DNA from: Pseudomonas neustonica | GTDB lineage: Bacteria; Pseudomonadota; Gammaproteobacteria; Pseudomonadales; Pseudomonadaceae | Length of the DNA stretch: 64,000 nucleotides | Direction of reading: 5' to 3' | NCBI RefSeq assembly: GCF_003797945.1 | Contig: NZ_RKKU01000004.1 | Location: 1-64,000 of the forward strand | Part shown: in pieces, positions 7,717 to 16,733 of the stretch | Numbering within the stretch: the stretch's first letter is position 1 | Layout of the letters: every line of letters starts with the position of its first letter | Notes under the pieces: generated by a model | The model's database searches: none | Told to the model about the DNA's origin: nothing | What the model saw: only the letters and a program-made list of their open reading frames with translations | Made by a program: the position numbers and the translations under genes

Positions 7717-8019
7717 ATGAAGATTGACGCGATAAACTTGCCTGACGCTGATGTCACTTGCGCAACCTGCAGAGCGAATTGCTGTCGCCTGGAGGTGATG
7801 CTGATTACGGATACGGGTGTGCCAGACAAGTACGTCGCGGTGGACGAGTGGGGCGGCATGACCATGGCGCGATTAGATGACGGCTGGTGTGCGGCGCTGG
7901 ACCGAGAAACCATGCTCTGTGGTATCTACGAAAAGCGCCCCTGGATTTGTCGGGAGTTCGAGATGGGCGGTTATGAATGCCTCGAAGAGCGAGCCTCGCT
8001 GCCATCCCCCGATGCTTGA
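7717..8019 (+). CDS. YkgJ family cysteine cluster protein
   Basis: A 100-residue protein with the spaced cysteines of the YkgJ (CxxCxxxCC) family: CATCRANCC near residues 15-23 and later MLCGIYEKRPWICREF with GYEC. In the family these cysteines are thought to bind a metal, probably zinc or an iron-sulfur centre, and function is unknown. GIYEKRPWICR is the highly conserved core (x-Y-x-x-RP-x-x-CR). It stands alone with 145 and 203 bases of noncoding DNA around it. Confidence 0.88.
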   Translation: MKIDAINLPDADVTCATCRANCCRLEVMLITDTGVPDKYVAVDEWGGMTMARLDDGWCAALDRETMLCGIYEKRPWICREFEMGGYECLEERASLPSPDA

Positions 8020-8222
8020 GATTTGTCACTGATACCTTCCGCCTTGATGGCAATGTCTTCGTTGCCAGCGACCTGGGGTCATCTTTGCTTGCCAGCCTTT
8101 AGGGCGCAAACGCTTAGGCAGACCGACTACGGGTCGTCAGTTTGCAGGCAAGCCCGTTGCGTTGCGATCTGCCTTTCGGTAAAAGCAACAATATCCGTAC
8201 TCTCAATAAGGTTCCCAAGATC

Positions 8223-8603
8223 GTGAAATACCTGGCTTTGCTTTCTTTCTTGTTATTGATGCTCGCAGGCTGCAGCACCGCTCAGCCCCGCGCTGCTGGA
8301 GATTGGGCCGGGTATAAAGAATCTGGTCAGGCGTCCTTTTATGCTGATAAACACCAGAACCAAAGGACCGCGAGCGGTGCGTTGTACCGGCATGATCTGA
8401 GCACGGCCGCCCACAAGAAGCTGCCTTTTGGTTCTGTGGTTAAAGTCACCAATACCAGTAACGGAAAAAGTGTATTGGTGACCATAAACGATCGCGGACC
8501 CTTTGTACGCGGGCGTGTTATTGATCTCTCAAAATCCGCTTTCAGCCGTATTGGAAATACCGCCTCCGGATTGTTGAATGTTGAAATTGAAGTGATTCGC
8601 TAA
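8223..8603 (+). CDS. Short RlpA-like lipoprotein (double-psi beta-barrel)
   Basis: A 126-residue lipoprotein starting at GTG 8223; longer frames exist, but this start gives a clean signal peptide MKYLALLSFLLLMLAGC with lipobox LAGC. The remainder is one double-psi beta-barrel: GQASFYADKHQNQRTASG, AAHKKLPFGSVVKVTN, VLVTINDRGPFVRGRVIDLS and SAFSRIG are the RlpA landmarks, including the N-D-R-G-P-F block with the catalytic-type aspartate. It lacks the C-terminal SPOR domain of full RlpA, so it need not be septal. Expected activity is lytic transglycosylase action on peptidoglycan. Confidence 0.85.
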   Translation: MKYLALLSFLLLMLAGCSTAQPRAAGDWAGYKESGQASFYADKHQNQRTASGALYRHDLSTAAHKKLPFGSVVKVTNTSNGKSVLVTINDRGPFVRGRVIDLSKSAFSRIGNTASGLLNVEIEVIR

Positions 8604-8623
8604 ACTCAGGCAGTCCCGTGATC

Positions 8624-8639
8624 AGCCGCTCTAGCGGCT
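8624..8639. terminator. Short hairpin after the RlpA-like gene
   Basis: AGCCGCT-CT-AGCGGCT is an exact seven-base inverted repeat 20 bases after the stop codon. It is not followed by a T-run, so it is only a possible weak terminator or mRNA 3' end. Confidence 0.3.
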
Positions 8640-8688
8640 ATCGGGTACTCGCCTTCTCCGCCCACGCAGCCATGACAAGGATGTCATC

Positions 8689-9573
8689 ATGCGCACGCTT
8701 TTATCCCTGCTGTTGATTGTTTTTCTTACCTACCTCCCGCATGCAGTCTCAGCTGGGCCCAAGGGGCATGAGCCGATGCTGGCGACTGTCTACTCGGGCA
8801 ACGCCGATGTCACGTCATTCTGGGTTAGCGAGAAGCTGGATGGGGTGCGTGCACACTGGGATGGGCAGGCGCTGTGGAGCAGGGGTGGTTACCGTATTGC
8901 GTCGCCAGGCTGGTTTACCGCAGGCTGGCCTGCCATGGCAATGGACGGCGAGTTGTGGCTTGGTCGAGGCCGTTTTGCTGAGGTCAGCGGTATTGTGCGC
9001 ACAGGCGAGCCGGACGATGCGCACTGGCGTCAGGTCAAGTTCATGGTCTTCGATCTGCCCACGCATGGAGGGACCTTTACGCAGCGGGTGAGGGCGATGG
9101 AAGCCTTACCGGCCGTTGGGGGCAACTGGTTGCAAGCGGTACCTCAGTTTAGAGTGGCCAGTGCCGACGAGCTGGACGCACGTCTGTCCACGCTGGTTGC
9201 GGCAGGTGCCGAGGGCCTGATGCTGCATCATCAGGATGCGCGCTATCACGCTGGCCGCAGCGCAGCTCTGCTGAAGTACAAGCCCTATGAGGATGCCGAG
9301 GCATGGGTCGTAGGGTATACCGCAGGCCAGGGTAAATATGCAGGCATGGTAGGGGCGTTGGAGGTTGAGGACGAGGCAGGACGTCGCTTTCGGTTAGGTA
9401 GTGGCCTGAGCGATGCCGAGCGGGCCGACCCACCGCCGCTGGGTAGCTGGGTGACCTATCGCTTTAACGGACTGACGCGCAACGGCTTGCCGCGCTTTGC
9501 CCGCTTTTTGCGTGTACGCGAAGACAGGCTGGGCGTCACCATTAAGTCCGCCGACCAGAATACAGGTGGTTGA
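8689..9573 (+). CDS. ATP-dependent DNA ligase with signal peptide (Lig E type)
   Basis: A 294-residue minimal ATP-dependent DNA ligase. Residues 1-22 form a signal peptide (MRTLLSLLLIVFLTYLPHAV then SA), which points to the periplasm. Motif I SEKLDGVRAHW holds the lysine that is adenylated; MDGELWLG (motif III region), EGLMLHH (motif IV) and ALLKYKP (motif V) follow. A C-terminal OB fold ends LPRFARFLRVRED. There are no extra domains, as in the Lig E group found in many Gram-negatives, proposed to act on DNA outside the cytoplasm, for example during uptake. The gene stands alone; neighbours are an RlpA-like lipoprotein and YnfA. Confidence 0.9.
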   Translation: MRTLLSLLLIVFLTYLPHAVSAGPKGHEPMLATVYSGNADVTSFWVSEKLDGVRAHWDGQALWSRGGYRIASPGWFTAGWPAMAMDGELWLGRGRFAEVSGIVRTGEPDDAHWRQVKFMVFDLPTHGGTFTQRVRAMEALPAVGGNWLQAVPQFRVASADELDARLSTLVAAGAEGLMLHHQDARYHAGRSAALLKYKPYEDAEAWVVGYTAGQGKYAGMVGALEVEDEAGRRFRLGSGLSDAERADPPPLGSWVTYRFNGLTRNGLPRFARFLRVREDRLGVTIKSADQNTGG

Positions 9574-9660
9574 CTGGTAAGGCTTGAGCATTGCGGTGAT
9601 GCTGCGCATGATGGCCTACGCTTGCTCTGATTTTTCCTGCCCTATCGGGAGTTGTACACT

Positions 9661-9993
9661 TTGCTGGAACTGAAAACCCTGGGCCTCTTTCTGCTGACGG
9701 CGTTGGCAGAAATTCTGGGCTGCTATCTGCCCTATCTTTGGTTACGCGAAGGGAAGAGCATCTGGCTCTTGCTGCCTGCCGCGTTGAGTCTGGCCATGTT
9801 CGCCTGGTTGCTGTCGCTGCATCCCCAGGCCGCGGGACGGGTATACGCGGCCTATGGCGGCGTCTACATCTTCGCGGCTATTTTGTGGTTGTGGGCAGTA
9901 GACGGGGTCCGCCCGACTGCCTGGGATATGCTGGGCTCCGCTGTTGCCCTGACGGGCATGGCGATCATTATGTTTGCGCCCCGAACGGCTTAA
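9661..9993 (+). CDS. YnfA family small membrane protein
   Basis: A 110-residue protein with four transmembrane helices, matching the UPF0060/YnfA family: [19 protein letters not shown] at the start, [20 protein letters not shown] in the third helix, and [18 protein letters not shown] at the end. YnfA proteins are related to small multidrug resistance transporters, but their substrates are mostly unproven. The start is a TTG at 9661, nine bases after GGGAG; another TTG at 9652 lies too close to that site. Confidence 0.87.
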   Translation: MLELKTLGLFLLTALAEILGCYLPYLWLREGKSIWLLLPAALSLAMFAWLLSLHPQAAGRVYAAYGGVYIFAAILWLWAVDGVRPTAWDMLGSAVALTGMAIIMFAPRTA

Positions 9994-10088
9994 TACATCC
10001 AGTCGGGAGCGCATGTCGTGCAAGCTTGTTACCCGTTAGCACCACGCGGGCATGGTGGATGTCCGGTAGCGATTGTTACGCTCTCAGC

Positions 10089-11195
10089 TTAGCCGAGTAC
10101 GACCGCATGACCTTCCTTCGGATCAATACGCCCGGCTACCAGATCCTCAACCAGTTTTTTTGCTTGCTCAAGGCCGACGTGTTCATTGACCAGCATCCAG
10201 GGTTGTTGCGGATTTTTTACCCGCTGAATGAACGCCAGTTGGGCCTCATTGAACTTGCGTGTTACCTCGGCGGCACCCCAGTCGGCGTTGCGTTTCTTGA
10301 TTTGGTAGGGCGCGAAGTAGGGCTGCGGTGCCGGGCCGTGAGCTGGTGCGTCGGCGGCACTGAGATGTTCATGGTTTTGCGATGAGCCGGCAAAGCAGCT
10401 ATGCACCAGGTTATCGTTGAAGTGAGCGTGAATGCGGTTGCGCAGCTCGTTATTGCCCGAAAAGTCGACATAAAGCGTCGGCACACTGGCGTCCAGTTGC
10501 TCAACCTCATCGTAGGCCATAGCGCGCTGGTAGCAGCCCAGGTTGTCGACAAAGTCAGTGTTGCCGCTGGACGTGAGGCCAATCAACTCAACCTTGGGGT
10601 TATTTTCCAGGCAGAAGGCGGTGCCGTAAGCGGTTTTGCTGGACGCGCTGGATATCACGATGCGGCGCGCGCCAAAGAAGTCGTTGTCTTGCAGAAAGTC
10701 GGCCAGCATGAAGGAGGTAATGAACAGCGGGCGCAGCAGCATCTGATAGTTCTCATCTTCTGCACGGTAGGCCGCGTCCGTGCTGACGCGCTGATACTGA
10801 TTGTAGGCTGAGGTCAGCTCCAGGCGGTGTTCGGCCCCGTCGTAAAAGCCGCGCTCTGAGACCCGCACTGGCTTCATCACTACATGACTGGCTACTGGCC
10901 AAAAACCATAGAAACGCTCGCCTTTGTGCAGGCCCTCGACTGAGGTTTCCACAATCTCGGCAAAGCCCCAGGCCGGCATGTGGAACCAGGCCTGGTCATT
11001 GGTTGGATAGAAGCCCCAGTAACGCAAATGTGGGGTTTCACCAAAAGCCGCGTAGGTAATATTGTTGGTGGTCAGGGCCAGATTACAGATGCGCAGCAAG
11101 GCTTCTCCTGCTTGTAGCTCAGGTATGGCTTCGCTGTGGATACGGGCCTGCTGCAGGTCTGCTTTGTTGTTCTGTAATTGGCTGAGGGTCTTCAT
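10089..11195 (-). CDS. DUF2855 family protein
   Basis: A 368-residue protein starting at the ATG at 11195, with AGGAG properly placed upstream. It has the DUF2855 layout, distantly like medium-chain dehydrogenases: LLRICNLALTTNNITYAAFG near the N-terminus, the GFWPVASHVV block, and a nucleotide-binding-like stretch IVISSASSKTAYGTAF in the middle. No zinc-site pattern is evident. Function is unknown; a reductase-like role is only suggested by the fold resemblance. It is divergent from a TetR gene with 77 bases between the starts, which suggests control by that regulator. Confidence 0.82.
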   Translation of the reverse strand: MKTLSQLQNNKADLQQARIHSEAIPELQAGEALLRICNLALTTNNITYAAFGETPHLRYWGFYPTNDQAWFHMPAWGFAEIVETSVEGLHKGERFYGFWPVASHVVMKPVRVSERGFYDGAEHRLELTSAYNQYQRVSTDAAYRAEDENYQMLLRPLFITSFMLADFLQDNDFFGARRIVISSASSKTAYGTAFCLENNPKVELIGLTSSGNTDFVDNLGCYQRAMAYDEVEQLDASVPTLYVDFSGNNELRNRIHAHFNDNLVHSCFAGSSQNHEHLSAADAPAHGPAPQPYFAPYQIKKRNADWGAAEVTRKFNEAQLAFIQRVKNPQQPWMLVNEHVGLEQAKKLVEDLVAGRIDPKEGHAVVLG

Positions 11196-11272
11196 ATTTT
11201 GGCTCCTTGGATAGGTGAAACGTGGTGACAATGACTGTAGCCTGTACGCCCGCTTAACGGGTTCGGATATCC

Positions 11273-11920
11273 ATGAGTAACAAGTCAACGCCGCTATACC
11301 CCCGTCCCAAGCCGCTCAAGCGACCTACACAGTCGCGCGCCAAGGCCACGGTGCAGGCCATTTTTGATACCTATGTTCGGATTTGGCAGCGTGATGGCTG
11401 GGAGCGACTCACCACTCGGGCCATCGCTCTGGAGGCAGGCGTTGCGGTTGGTACCCTGTATGACTACTTTCCCAGCAAGCAGGCACTGCACTCAGGCTAT
11501 GTACGCCACTGCATCGAGTCGCTATTGCAGGTGATCGAGCTGCGGGCGGTGCAGCCGCAAGACTTAACCTGGGAGCAGCGCGTGTCATGCCTTGTGCGTC
11601 TGCTGTGTGGGGCGGAAGGGGCCAGCTCCTGGTTTCATCCGGACATGCTGGAATTGGAGCCTATGGTTGCGGAGCAGAAACACCAGCGTCGCGCCTATGA
11701 TGAACTTCTGAGTGCCTGGCGCCGGGTTTTGCAAGCCGCAACTGATCTACCCGCGCAGCCATCAGATAGTACGCTGGAGGCATTGCATCTGGCGGTTTGG
11801 GGTGGTCGCCGCTACGCCATGCTGGTGCAACTGGATGCTGTCGCCATGCTAGCGTGGGCTGCGCAGATGGAGTCCTTCTGTCACGCCGCTATCAGCTCGG
11901 CTGCTGTTCACCGCAGCTAA
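11273..11920 (+). CDS. TetR family transcriptional regulator
   Basis: A 215-residue regulator with an N-terminal helix-turn-helix: RAKATVQAIFDTYVRIWQRD, then LTTRAIALEAGVAVGTLYDY and FPSKQALHSGY, the standard TetR DNA-binding region (residues about 20-70). The C-terminal helical part should bind a ligand that is not predictable. It is transcribed away from the DUF2855 gene across a 77-base gap that must hold both promoters, so the two probably form a repressor-target pair. Confidence 0.87.
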   Translation: MSNKSTPLYPRPKPLKRPTQSRAKATVQAIFDTYVRIWQRDGWERLTTRAIALEAGVAVGTLYDYFPSKQALHSGYVRHCIESLLQVIELRAVQPQDLTWEQRVSCLVRLLCGAEGASSWFHPDMLELEPMVAEQKHQRRAYDELLSAWRRVLQAATDLPAQPSDSTLEALHLAVWGGRRYAMLVQLDAVAMLAWAAQMESFCHAAISSAAVHRS

Positions 11921-11924
11921 CGGT

Positions 11925-12251
11925 TCAGGCGTGACGGCTGGTGCGCACCTTGAGATAGTCGCGTTGAATGGCCGTTTCCAGCGCATTGGCTGCACTGACC
12001 AGTTCATCGAAGGTTTCCCGTTTGGCTTTGAGTTCGCCGATTTGCTCAAGCGTTGGTTGGTCACCGGTATTTTGCTCAGCCAGTTCGACCAGCGCTTTCA
12101 GATAATCCCTGCGCGCCTCGGCAACCAGGGTGATGATCGGCTGCAGGTTGGTAAGGTTCAGTTCAGGCAAAGCGGAGTTGATAACGCTGAAGTTGGTCTC
12201 GCGCCGCAGTTTTTCAAATTCCAGCAACAGGCGGTTGCTATCAATGGTCAT
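11925..12251 (-). CDS. Small helical protein of unknown function
   Basis: A 108-residue, mostly alpha-helical and charged protein (MTIDSNRLLLEFEKLRRETN at the start, with EQIGELKAKRETFDELVSAA further on), with no signal peptide, cysteine or membrane segment. It probably forms a coiled coil. I recognise no family. The start has GGAAGGA eight bases upstream. It converges with the TetR gene, four bases apart. Confidence 0.65.
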   Translation of the reverse strand: MTIDSNRLLLEFEKLRRETNFSVINSALPELNLTNLQPIITLVAEARRDYLKALVELAEQNTGDQPTLEQIGELKAKRETFDELVSAANALETAIQRDYLKVRTSRHA

Positions 12252-12364
12252 GCTTGCTTCCTTCCAGATTTGAATGGCTTGTACCCTATACTTACTCTAG
12301 TTGAATGCCGTCAGCCAAGATGTGATTTGGGTTGGCAAATGCAGCTATTTTTAGGGGCCGTTGT

Positions 12365-12676
12365 ATGTACAAATTATGTTTTTTTGTTCCGGTTGCTGAT
12401 GCGGAACAGGTCAAGCAGGCCGTGTTTGCTGCTGGAGCTGGCCGTATTGGTGATTACGATTGCTGCAGCTGGCAGGTGTTGGGGCAGGGGCAGTTCCGGC
12501 CGCTAAGCGGCAGTAATCCACATATTGGTGAGCATGGCAAGTTGGAGCAGGTGGCAGAGTTGCGTGTCGAGATGGTCTGCGCAGATGAGTGTATTCTTGA
12601 GGCTGTTGCAGCACTGCGGGCCGCTCATCCTTATGAGGAGCCGGCCTTTGATTTTTTTCGCACTAACACGCTCTGA
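12365..12676 (+). CDS. YqfO/NIF3-like small protein
   Basis: A 104-residue protein that matches the insert domain of YqfO/NIF3 proteins, existing here on its own. It begins MYKLCFFVPVADAEQVKQAV and ends LRAAHPYEEPAFDFF; the H-P-Y-E-E-P motif is characteristic, and GRIGDYDCCSWQVLGQGQFR is the G-x-I-G-x-Y-x-x-C-S/W block. The family has a PII-like fold and unknown function. AGGGG lies upstream of the chosen start. Confidence 0.85.
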   Translation: MYKLCFFVPVADAEQVKQAVFAAGAGRIGDYDCCSWQVLGQGQFRPLSGSNPHIGEHGKLEQVAELRVEMVCADECILEAVAALRAAHPYEEPAFDFFRTNTL

Positions 12677-12799
12677 GTGTCAGGCCGTTGGCCATAACGT
12701 TAGGCTGAGAACCTGCTTGCTTCAGCCTGGCGGCTGGCTAACGTGCATGACTGCTGACGGTAAAGATGACAAACAAAGTAACATGCGCGAATGAGCATA

Positions 12800-14116
12800 T
12801 TACTTTAATTGGTTTGCAAATTGGCTAACGGCATTAACAACTTGTTGGGCGCCCCTTTTGATTTCGGTCATGACCCGGCCGGACTCGTTTGATAATTCCA
12901 GCCCTTGTTGTGCCTTATCTTGCCCTTGCCTTATCACTGTTACGGTTGATCGAGTGAGCTGCTGGTTCTTTTGTACAACCTCTACGATTTCCACTGTTGC
13001 TTGACTGGTGCGTGAGGCAAGTTGTCTGACCTCGTCTGCAACCACGGCAAAGCCTCTACCTTGTTCGCCTGCTCTCGCTGCCTCAATCGCAGCGTTGAGT
13101 GCCAGCAAGTTGGTTTGGTCGGCAATACTGCTAATGCTTTGCACAATAGTCGCGATGAGTTGTGATTGTTTATCCAGTGCGGACATTTCTGTACCCGCTT
13201 GCTCCATTTGTTCTGAGAGCTCGCGGATGACCTGAACGGTCCGATCAATGACCTGCGCGCCCTGGTCGGCAATAGCGTCGGTTTCAATTGAGGTGCTGTA
13301 GGCAATGCCGGCAGCATCAGAAACGGCCATTTCCCGTTCTATTTCGTTAGTGATAACGGTGGCAAATTTAACCACCTTGTAGAGCTCGTTTTCGTTATTG
13401 AATATCGGATTGTAAGAGGCCTCTAGCCAAACCGTATTGCCGTGTCGGTCAAAGCGTTTGAAGCGACCTGAAACGTGCTCGCCGCGCCCCAGCCTGGCCC
13501 AGAAAGCGGCGTATTCTGAGGTGTTAACCTCAGCGGGATCGCAAAAGACGCTATGGTGCTTGCCCTTGATCTCATCTTTTTTATAACCCATGGCAGCCAG
13601 AAATCGGTCGTTTGCCCCTAGCACATGGCCATTGGTATCAAACTCGATCAATGCCATGGACCGGTTAAGTGCGAGGATCAAGTCCTGGTGCTCTCGAGAG
13701 GTCTCAATGGTGCGGGTTAAAACCGTACTGTGTAAGGTGAACTCTTCAAGTTTATTATTGATATCCACGATCGGCTGCAGTATGGATCGAAGCCATGCCT
13801 GGCTGCCGTCTGCGTGCTCAAACTGGATAGCGCCCACCCAATGTTTTTTTTGTTCAATCGCCTTTTTGAGCGCGTGATAGTGCTTGGTGTCGCGAGCCTT
13901 GCCAGGTACAAAATCCAGTAACTTCTTATTTGCGATTTTTTCTTCGGAGTAGCCTAACTCTTTCGCTGAGTTGGCATTTTGCCAGGTAACAGTGCCTGAC
14001 TCGTTAAGTGTTAGCACCAGCATGTCGGTGTCCAGGCTGTCTTTCACCTGTTGGAATCTGAGTATTTTTTTTTGCAGGGTGCTAATTTTTTGCTTTAAGT
14101 GTTTATCAAAAAACAT
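12800..14116 (-). CDS. BdlA-like soluble chemotaxis receptor with two PAS domains
   Basis: A 438-residue methyl-accepting protein without transmembrane segments. Two PAS domains (about 25-130 with [18 protein letters not shown], and 145-255 with [19 protein letters not shown]) precede the signalling domain (about 270-438), whose hairpin tip [20 protein letters not shown] and [12 protein letters not shown] are typical. This two-PAS plus MCP layout and length match BdlA, the biofilm-dispersion protein of Pseudomonas aeruginosa, and related Aer-like sensors. The PAS domains may bind haem or FAD, but no specific residue proves this. It is a single gene with 227 bases before it. Confidence 0.83.
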   Translation of the reverse strand: MFFDKHLKQKISTLQKKILRFQQVKDSLDTDMLVLTLNESGTVTWQNANSAKELGYSEEKIANKKLLDFVPGKARDTKHYHALKKAIEQKKHWVGAIQFEHADGSQAWLRSILQPIVDINNKLEEFTLHSTVLTRTIETSREHQDLILALNRSMALIEFDTNGHVLGANDRFLAAMGYKKDEIKGKHHSVFCDPAEVNTSEYAAFWARLGRGEHVSGRFKRFDRHGNTVWLEASYNPIFNNENELYKVVKFATVITNEIEREMAVSDAAGIAYSTSIETDAIADQGAQVIDRTVQVIRELSEQMEQAGTEMSALDKQSQLIATIVQSISSIADQTNLLALNAAIEAARAGEQGRGFAVVADEVRQLASRTSQATVEIVEVVQKNQQLTRSTVTVIRQGQDKAQQGLELSNESGRVMTEIKRGAQQVVNAVSQFANQLK

Positions 14117-14343
14117 AGTGCACCTGTATTGATATGTGCTGGCGTTTGCGTGCTTGATTTGCTGGCGGTGGCGTTAGCTGGCAGGGGGCTATAGGTCCAG
14201 TATAGCTAGCTGTGAGGCGATGCTAAGAATGGACATATTTCCTCATAATATTTCCAGCGGTCGCTGATCGGCTCTCTAATATCGCTATGCTCGCCCTGTA
14301 TGGCGCTTCTCACGCGTTATAAAAGCGTGTTTCACCGTCAGTC

Positions 14344-14832
14344 TCAGGGGCGAATCTCAACCAGGGTGCCATCGGGTACCAGGTTCCATACTTCCTGCAT
14401 CTCTGCATTGCCCAAGGCAATGCAGCCATTGGTCCAGTCGAGCCCCTTGAAGTACCACTCGGGGTACTCCTCATCTATCGGGGTGCCGTGAATCATGATC
14501 ATGCCACCGGGGTCTACGTCATTCTTGTAGGCCTCCATTTTGTCCTTCAGATTCGGATAGTCGATGTGCATGCTGAGATTGTAGGCCGGGCTCTCATGCC
14601 GCCAGTCAATGGTGTAAATGCCTTCTGGTGTGCGCTCATCGCCCTGCTGGCGTTTGTGGCCAACCGGTTGGCCGCCCAGGGATATGCGGTATTGGTGCAG
14701 TACAGCGCCGTCGCTAATCAACTGCAGACGACGTTCGTCCTTTAGGATTAGTATTTTATCGATCACCGGATTTGCGGCGCTGGTGACGAAGCTGCAACCA
14801 CACAGCAGCAAGGCTAGCAACAGTCGGCGCAT
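14344..14832 (-). CDS. L,D-transpeptidase (YkuD family)
   Basis: A 162-residue exported protein. Residues 1-19 are a signal peptide (MRRLLLALLLCGCSFVTSAA). The YkuD catalytic domain shows GDERTPEGIYTIDW, MIMIHGTP and the active-site block WTNGCIALGNAEM with the catalytic cysteine. It should form or edit L,D cross-links in peptidoglycan or attach protein to it; it has no peptidoglycan-binding domain. Its start overlaps the stop of the upstream Nudix gene by one base (TGATG), so both are translated from one message. Confidence 0.88.
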   Translation of the reverse strand: MRRLLLALLLCGCSFVTSAANPVIDKILILKDERRLQLISDGAVLHQYRISLGGQPVGHKRQQGDERTPEGIYTIDWRHESPAYNLSMHIDYPNLKDKMEAYKNDVDPGGMIMIHGTPIDEEYPEWYFKGLDWTNGCIALGNAEMQEVWNLVPDGTLVEIRP

Positions 14833-15380
14833 CAGCGCGCCTGCTGGGGGCGGTAGAGAATATCGCGGATGCGCACTGGGAACTCATTAGTCTGTCGGTC
14901 GATAAAATACTGTTTCAGTGTTTTGCCGACCGTCGGAAAGGCGAGCTCAGTCCAGGGTATCTCCGCTTCGCTAAAGAGCCTTACTTCCAGGCTTTCTTCG
15001 CCTGCGCTGAAGTTGAGGTCGGCCAGTTCGCCGCGAAAGAACATATACACCTGATTGATATGCGGCAAGTTGAACAGCATGTACAGCTCGTGCCCCTGCA
15101 TGCTGGCGCGTGCCTCTTCCCAGGTTTCGCGTAGCGCAGCTTCTTCAGTTGTTTCGCCGTTTTCCATATAGCCAGCCGGTAAGGTCCAGAAACCGACACG
15201 GGGTTCTATGGCGCGGCGGCATAGCAGCACATAGCCCTGGTGGGTGGCCAGGCAACCGGCGACGATACGCGGGTTCTGATAGTGGACGGTCTCGCAATGA
15301 TCACAAATGAACCGAGAGCGGGTGTCGCCCGAGGGTATGCGTGCGGAAACTGTTTTGCCGCACTCACTACAGAAGTTCAT
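14832..15380 (-). CDS. Nudix hydrolase with N-terminal zinc ribbon
   Basis: A 182-residue protein starting at the ATG for MNFCSECGK. The N-terminal zinc ribbon has two CxxC pairs (CSEC and CDHC). The Nudix box is GYMENGETTEEAALRETWEE, fully matching G-x5-E-x7-RE-x2-EE. Zinc-ribbon Nudix enzymes include NADH and FAD pyrophosphatases; the substrate here is not decided by the sequence. It overlaps the L,D-transpeptidase gene by one base. The bases just upstream are close to the divergent CoA-pyrophosphatase-like gene. Confidence 0.87.
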   Translation of the reverse strand: MNFCSECGKTVSARIPSGDTRSRFICDHCETVHYQNPRIVAGCLATHQGYVLLCRRAIEPRVGFWTLPAGYMENGETTEEAALRETWEEARASMQGHELYMLFNLPHINQVYMFFRGELADLNFSAGEESLEVRLFSEAEIPWTELAFPTVGKTLKQYFIDRQTNEFPVRIRDILYRPQQAR

Positions 15381-15603
15381 GTTTTGTTCCGGCTTGGTCT
15401 GGACGTGAATTCGCTCTATCTTGCGGGGCAAAACGCGCTTGGGCAAGAGACTCAGAGCACAAAAGTGTGCGCTGAACCGGGGTGAGGGGTGCAGCTTGGC
15501 GGGCCTTGCGTTCGCTGGCTATCGGAGGGTATTCACGCCGGTGTGCGTCTGGTTCTGCTCCCTTGATCATGCCATCATGAGAAAAAGAATAGAGGATCTG
15601 TGC

Positions 15604-16197
15604 ATGCTGGATAAAATGCGCATGCAGGTACAGGCGCACTCTCCCCGAACGGTTGAGGCTGCGGGTCTCCCGGAAGCGGGTGTGTTGATCCCCATTACCT
15701 GTGTGCATGACCGCCCCGAAGTTATTCTCACGCTACGCTCACAGCGTTTGTCGACGCATTCTGGTGAGGTGGCTTTTCCTGGTGGCAGGCGTGATCCGGG
15801 CGATGTCGATCTGCGCTTTACGGCGCTGCGCGAAGCCCACGAAGAGATAGGCCTGTTACCTGAGCTGGTCGATGTTATCGGGCCTATGGGGTCGTTAGTG
15901 TCGCGCTACGGTATCAAGGTCACGCCCTACGTAGGCATTGTGCCGGATGTGTTCGATCTGATGCCCAATAGTGGCGAGATAGCTGACGTCTTTCGGGTGC
16001 CGGTCGAGTTCTTTCTGGATGATCCACGGGAAATGACCCACCGTATCGATTATGAGGGTCGCAGCTGGTATGTGCCCAGTTACCGCTACGAAGGTTTCAA
16101 GATCTGGGGGCTGACAGCCCTGATGTTGGCTGAGCTGATGAATACCGGCTTTGATGCCGGCATTCCGTTGCACACGCCCTACGACAAGCATAAATAA
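15604..16197 (+). CDS. CoA pyrophosphatase-like Nudix hydrolase
   Basis: A 197-residue protein. The start at 15604 is chosen for GAGGA seven bases upstream; another ATG at 15577 is in frame. [20 protein letters not shown] followed by GRRDPGD is the UPF0035/CoA-Nudix signature that precedes the Nudix box, which ends [13 protein letters not shown]. Such enzymes cleave coenzyme A and its derivatives. It lies 11 bases upstream of the gamma carbonic anhydrase gene and begins a plus-strand run reaching purT. Confidence 0.87.
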   Translation: MLDKMRMQVQAHSPRTVEAAGLPEAGVLIPITCVHDRPEVILTLRSQRLSTHSGEVAFPGGRRDPGDVDLRFTALREAHEEIGLLPELVDVIGPMGSLVSRYGIKVTPYVGIVPDVFDLMPNSGEIADVFRVPVEFFLDDPREMTHRIDYEGRSWYVPSYRYEGFKIWGLTALMLAELMNTGFDAGIPLHTPYDKHK

Positions 16198-16208
16198 GAG
16201 GAGCTCGC

Positions 16209-16733
16209 ATGAAGTACAGCCTGGGTAATGACCGTGTAGAGATGGCGGATGACGCCTGGATTGCCGACTCTGCTGCCGTGATTGGTAAGGTAAAGCTGGA
16301 GGCGGGCGCCAACGTCTGGTTTAGCGCGGTGATTCGCGGTGACGTTGAGCAGATCACCATAGGCGAGCACAGCAACGTGCAAGACGGTGCGGTGATGCAT
16401 GCGGACTATGGTGTACCGCTGGTGCTCGGCAAGGGTATTACGGTTGGTCATAACGCCATGTTGCATGGTTGCACTGTGGGTGATTACAGCCTGATTGGTA
16501 TCAATGCGGTGGTGCTTAACGGCGCTACCATTGGCAAGCACTGCATCATTGGCGCCAACGCATTGATTCCCGAGGGTAAGGATATTCCGGATGGTTCGCT
16601 GGTGATGGGCTCCCCCGGCAAGGTGGTTAAAACCCTGAGTGAGCAACAGAAGAAAATGCTCGAACTGAGCGCTGCGCACTATGTGCAGAACGCCAAGCGC
16701 TTTCGCGAGCAACTAAAGGTGCAGGAAGATTAA
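16209..16733 (+). CDS. Gamma carbonic anhydrase family protein
   Basis: A 174-residue left-handed beta-helix protein built of hexapeptide repeats: [60 protein letters not shown]. The histidines for zinc ([15 protein letters not shown]) are present, and the R-G-D and Q-D residues are those conserved in the YrdA/CaiE/PaaY group. These proteins bind zinc or other metals and often show little hydratase activity. RBS GAGGAG precedes the ATG. Its stop overlaps the next start by one base. Confidence 0.88.
   Translation: MKYSLGNDRVEMADDAWIADSAAVIGKVKLEAGANVWFSAVIRGDVEQITIGEHSNVQDGAVMHADYGVPLVLGKGITVGHNAMLHGCTVGDYSLIGINAVVLNGATIGKHCIIGANALIPEGKDIPDGSLVMGSPGKVVKTLSEQQKKMLELSAAHYVQNAKRFREQLKVQED

Noticed and set aside
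8142-8222. A longer N-terminus for the RlpA-like lipoprotein
   Set aside because: It would put 27 hydrophilic residues before the signal peptide and has no ribosome site; the GTG at 8223 gives a standard lipoprotein signal.
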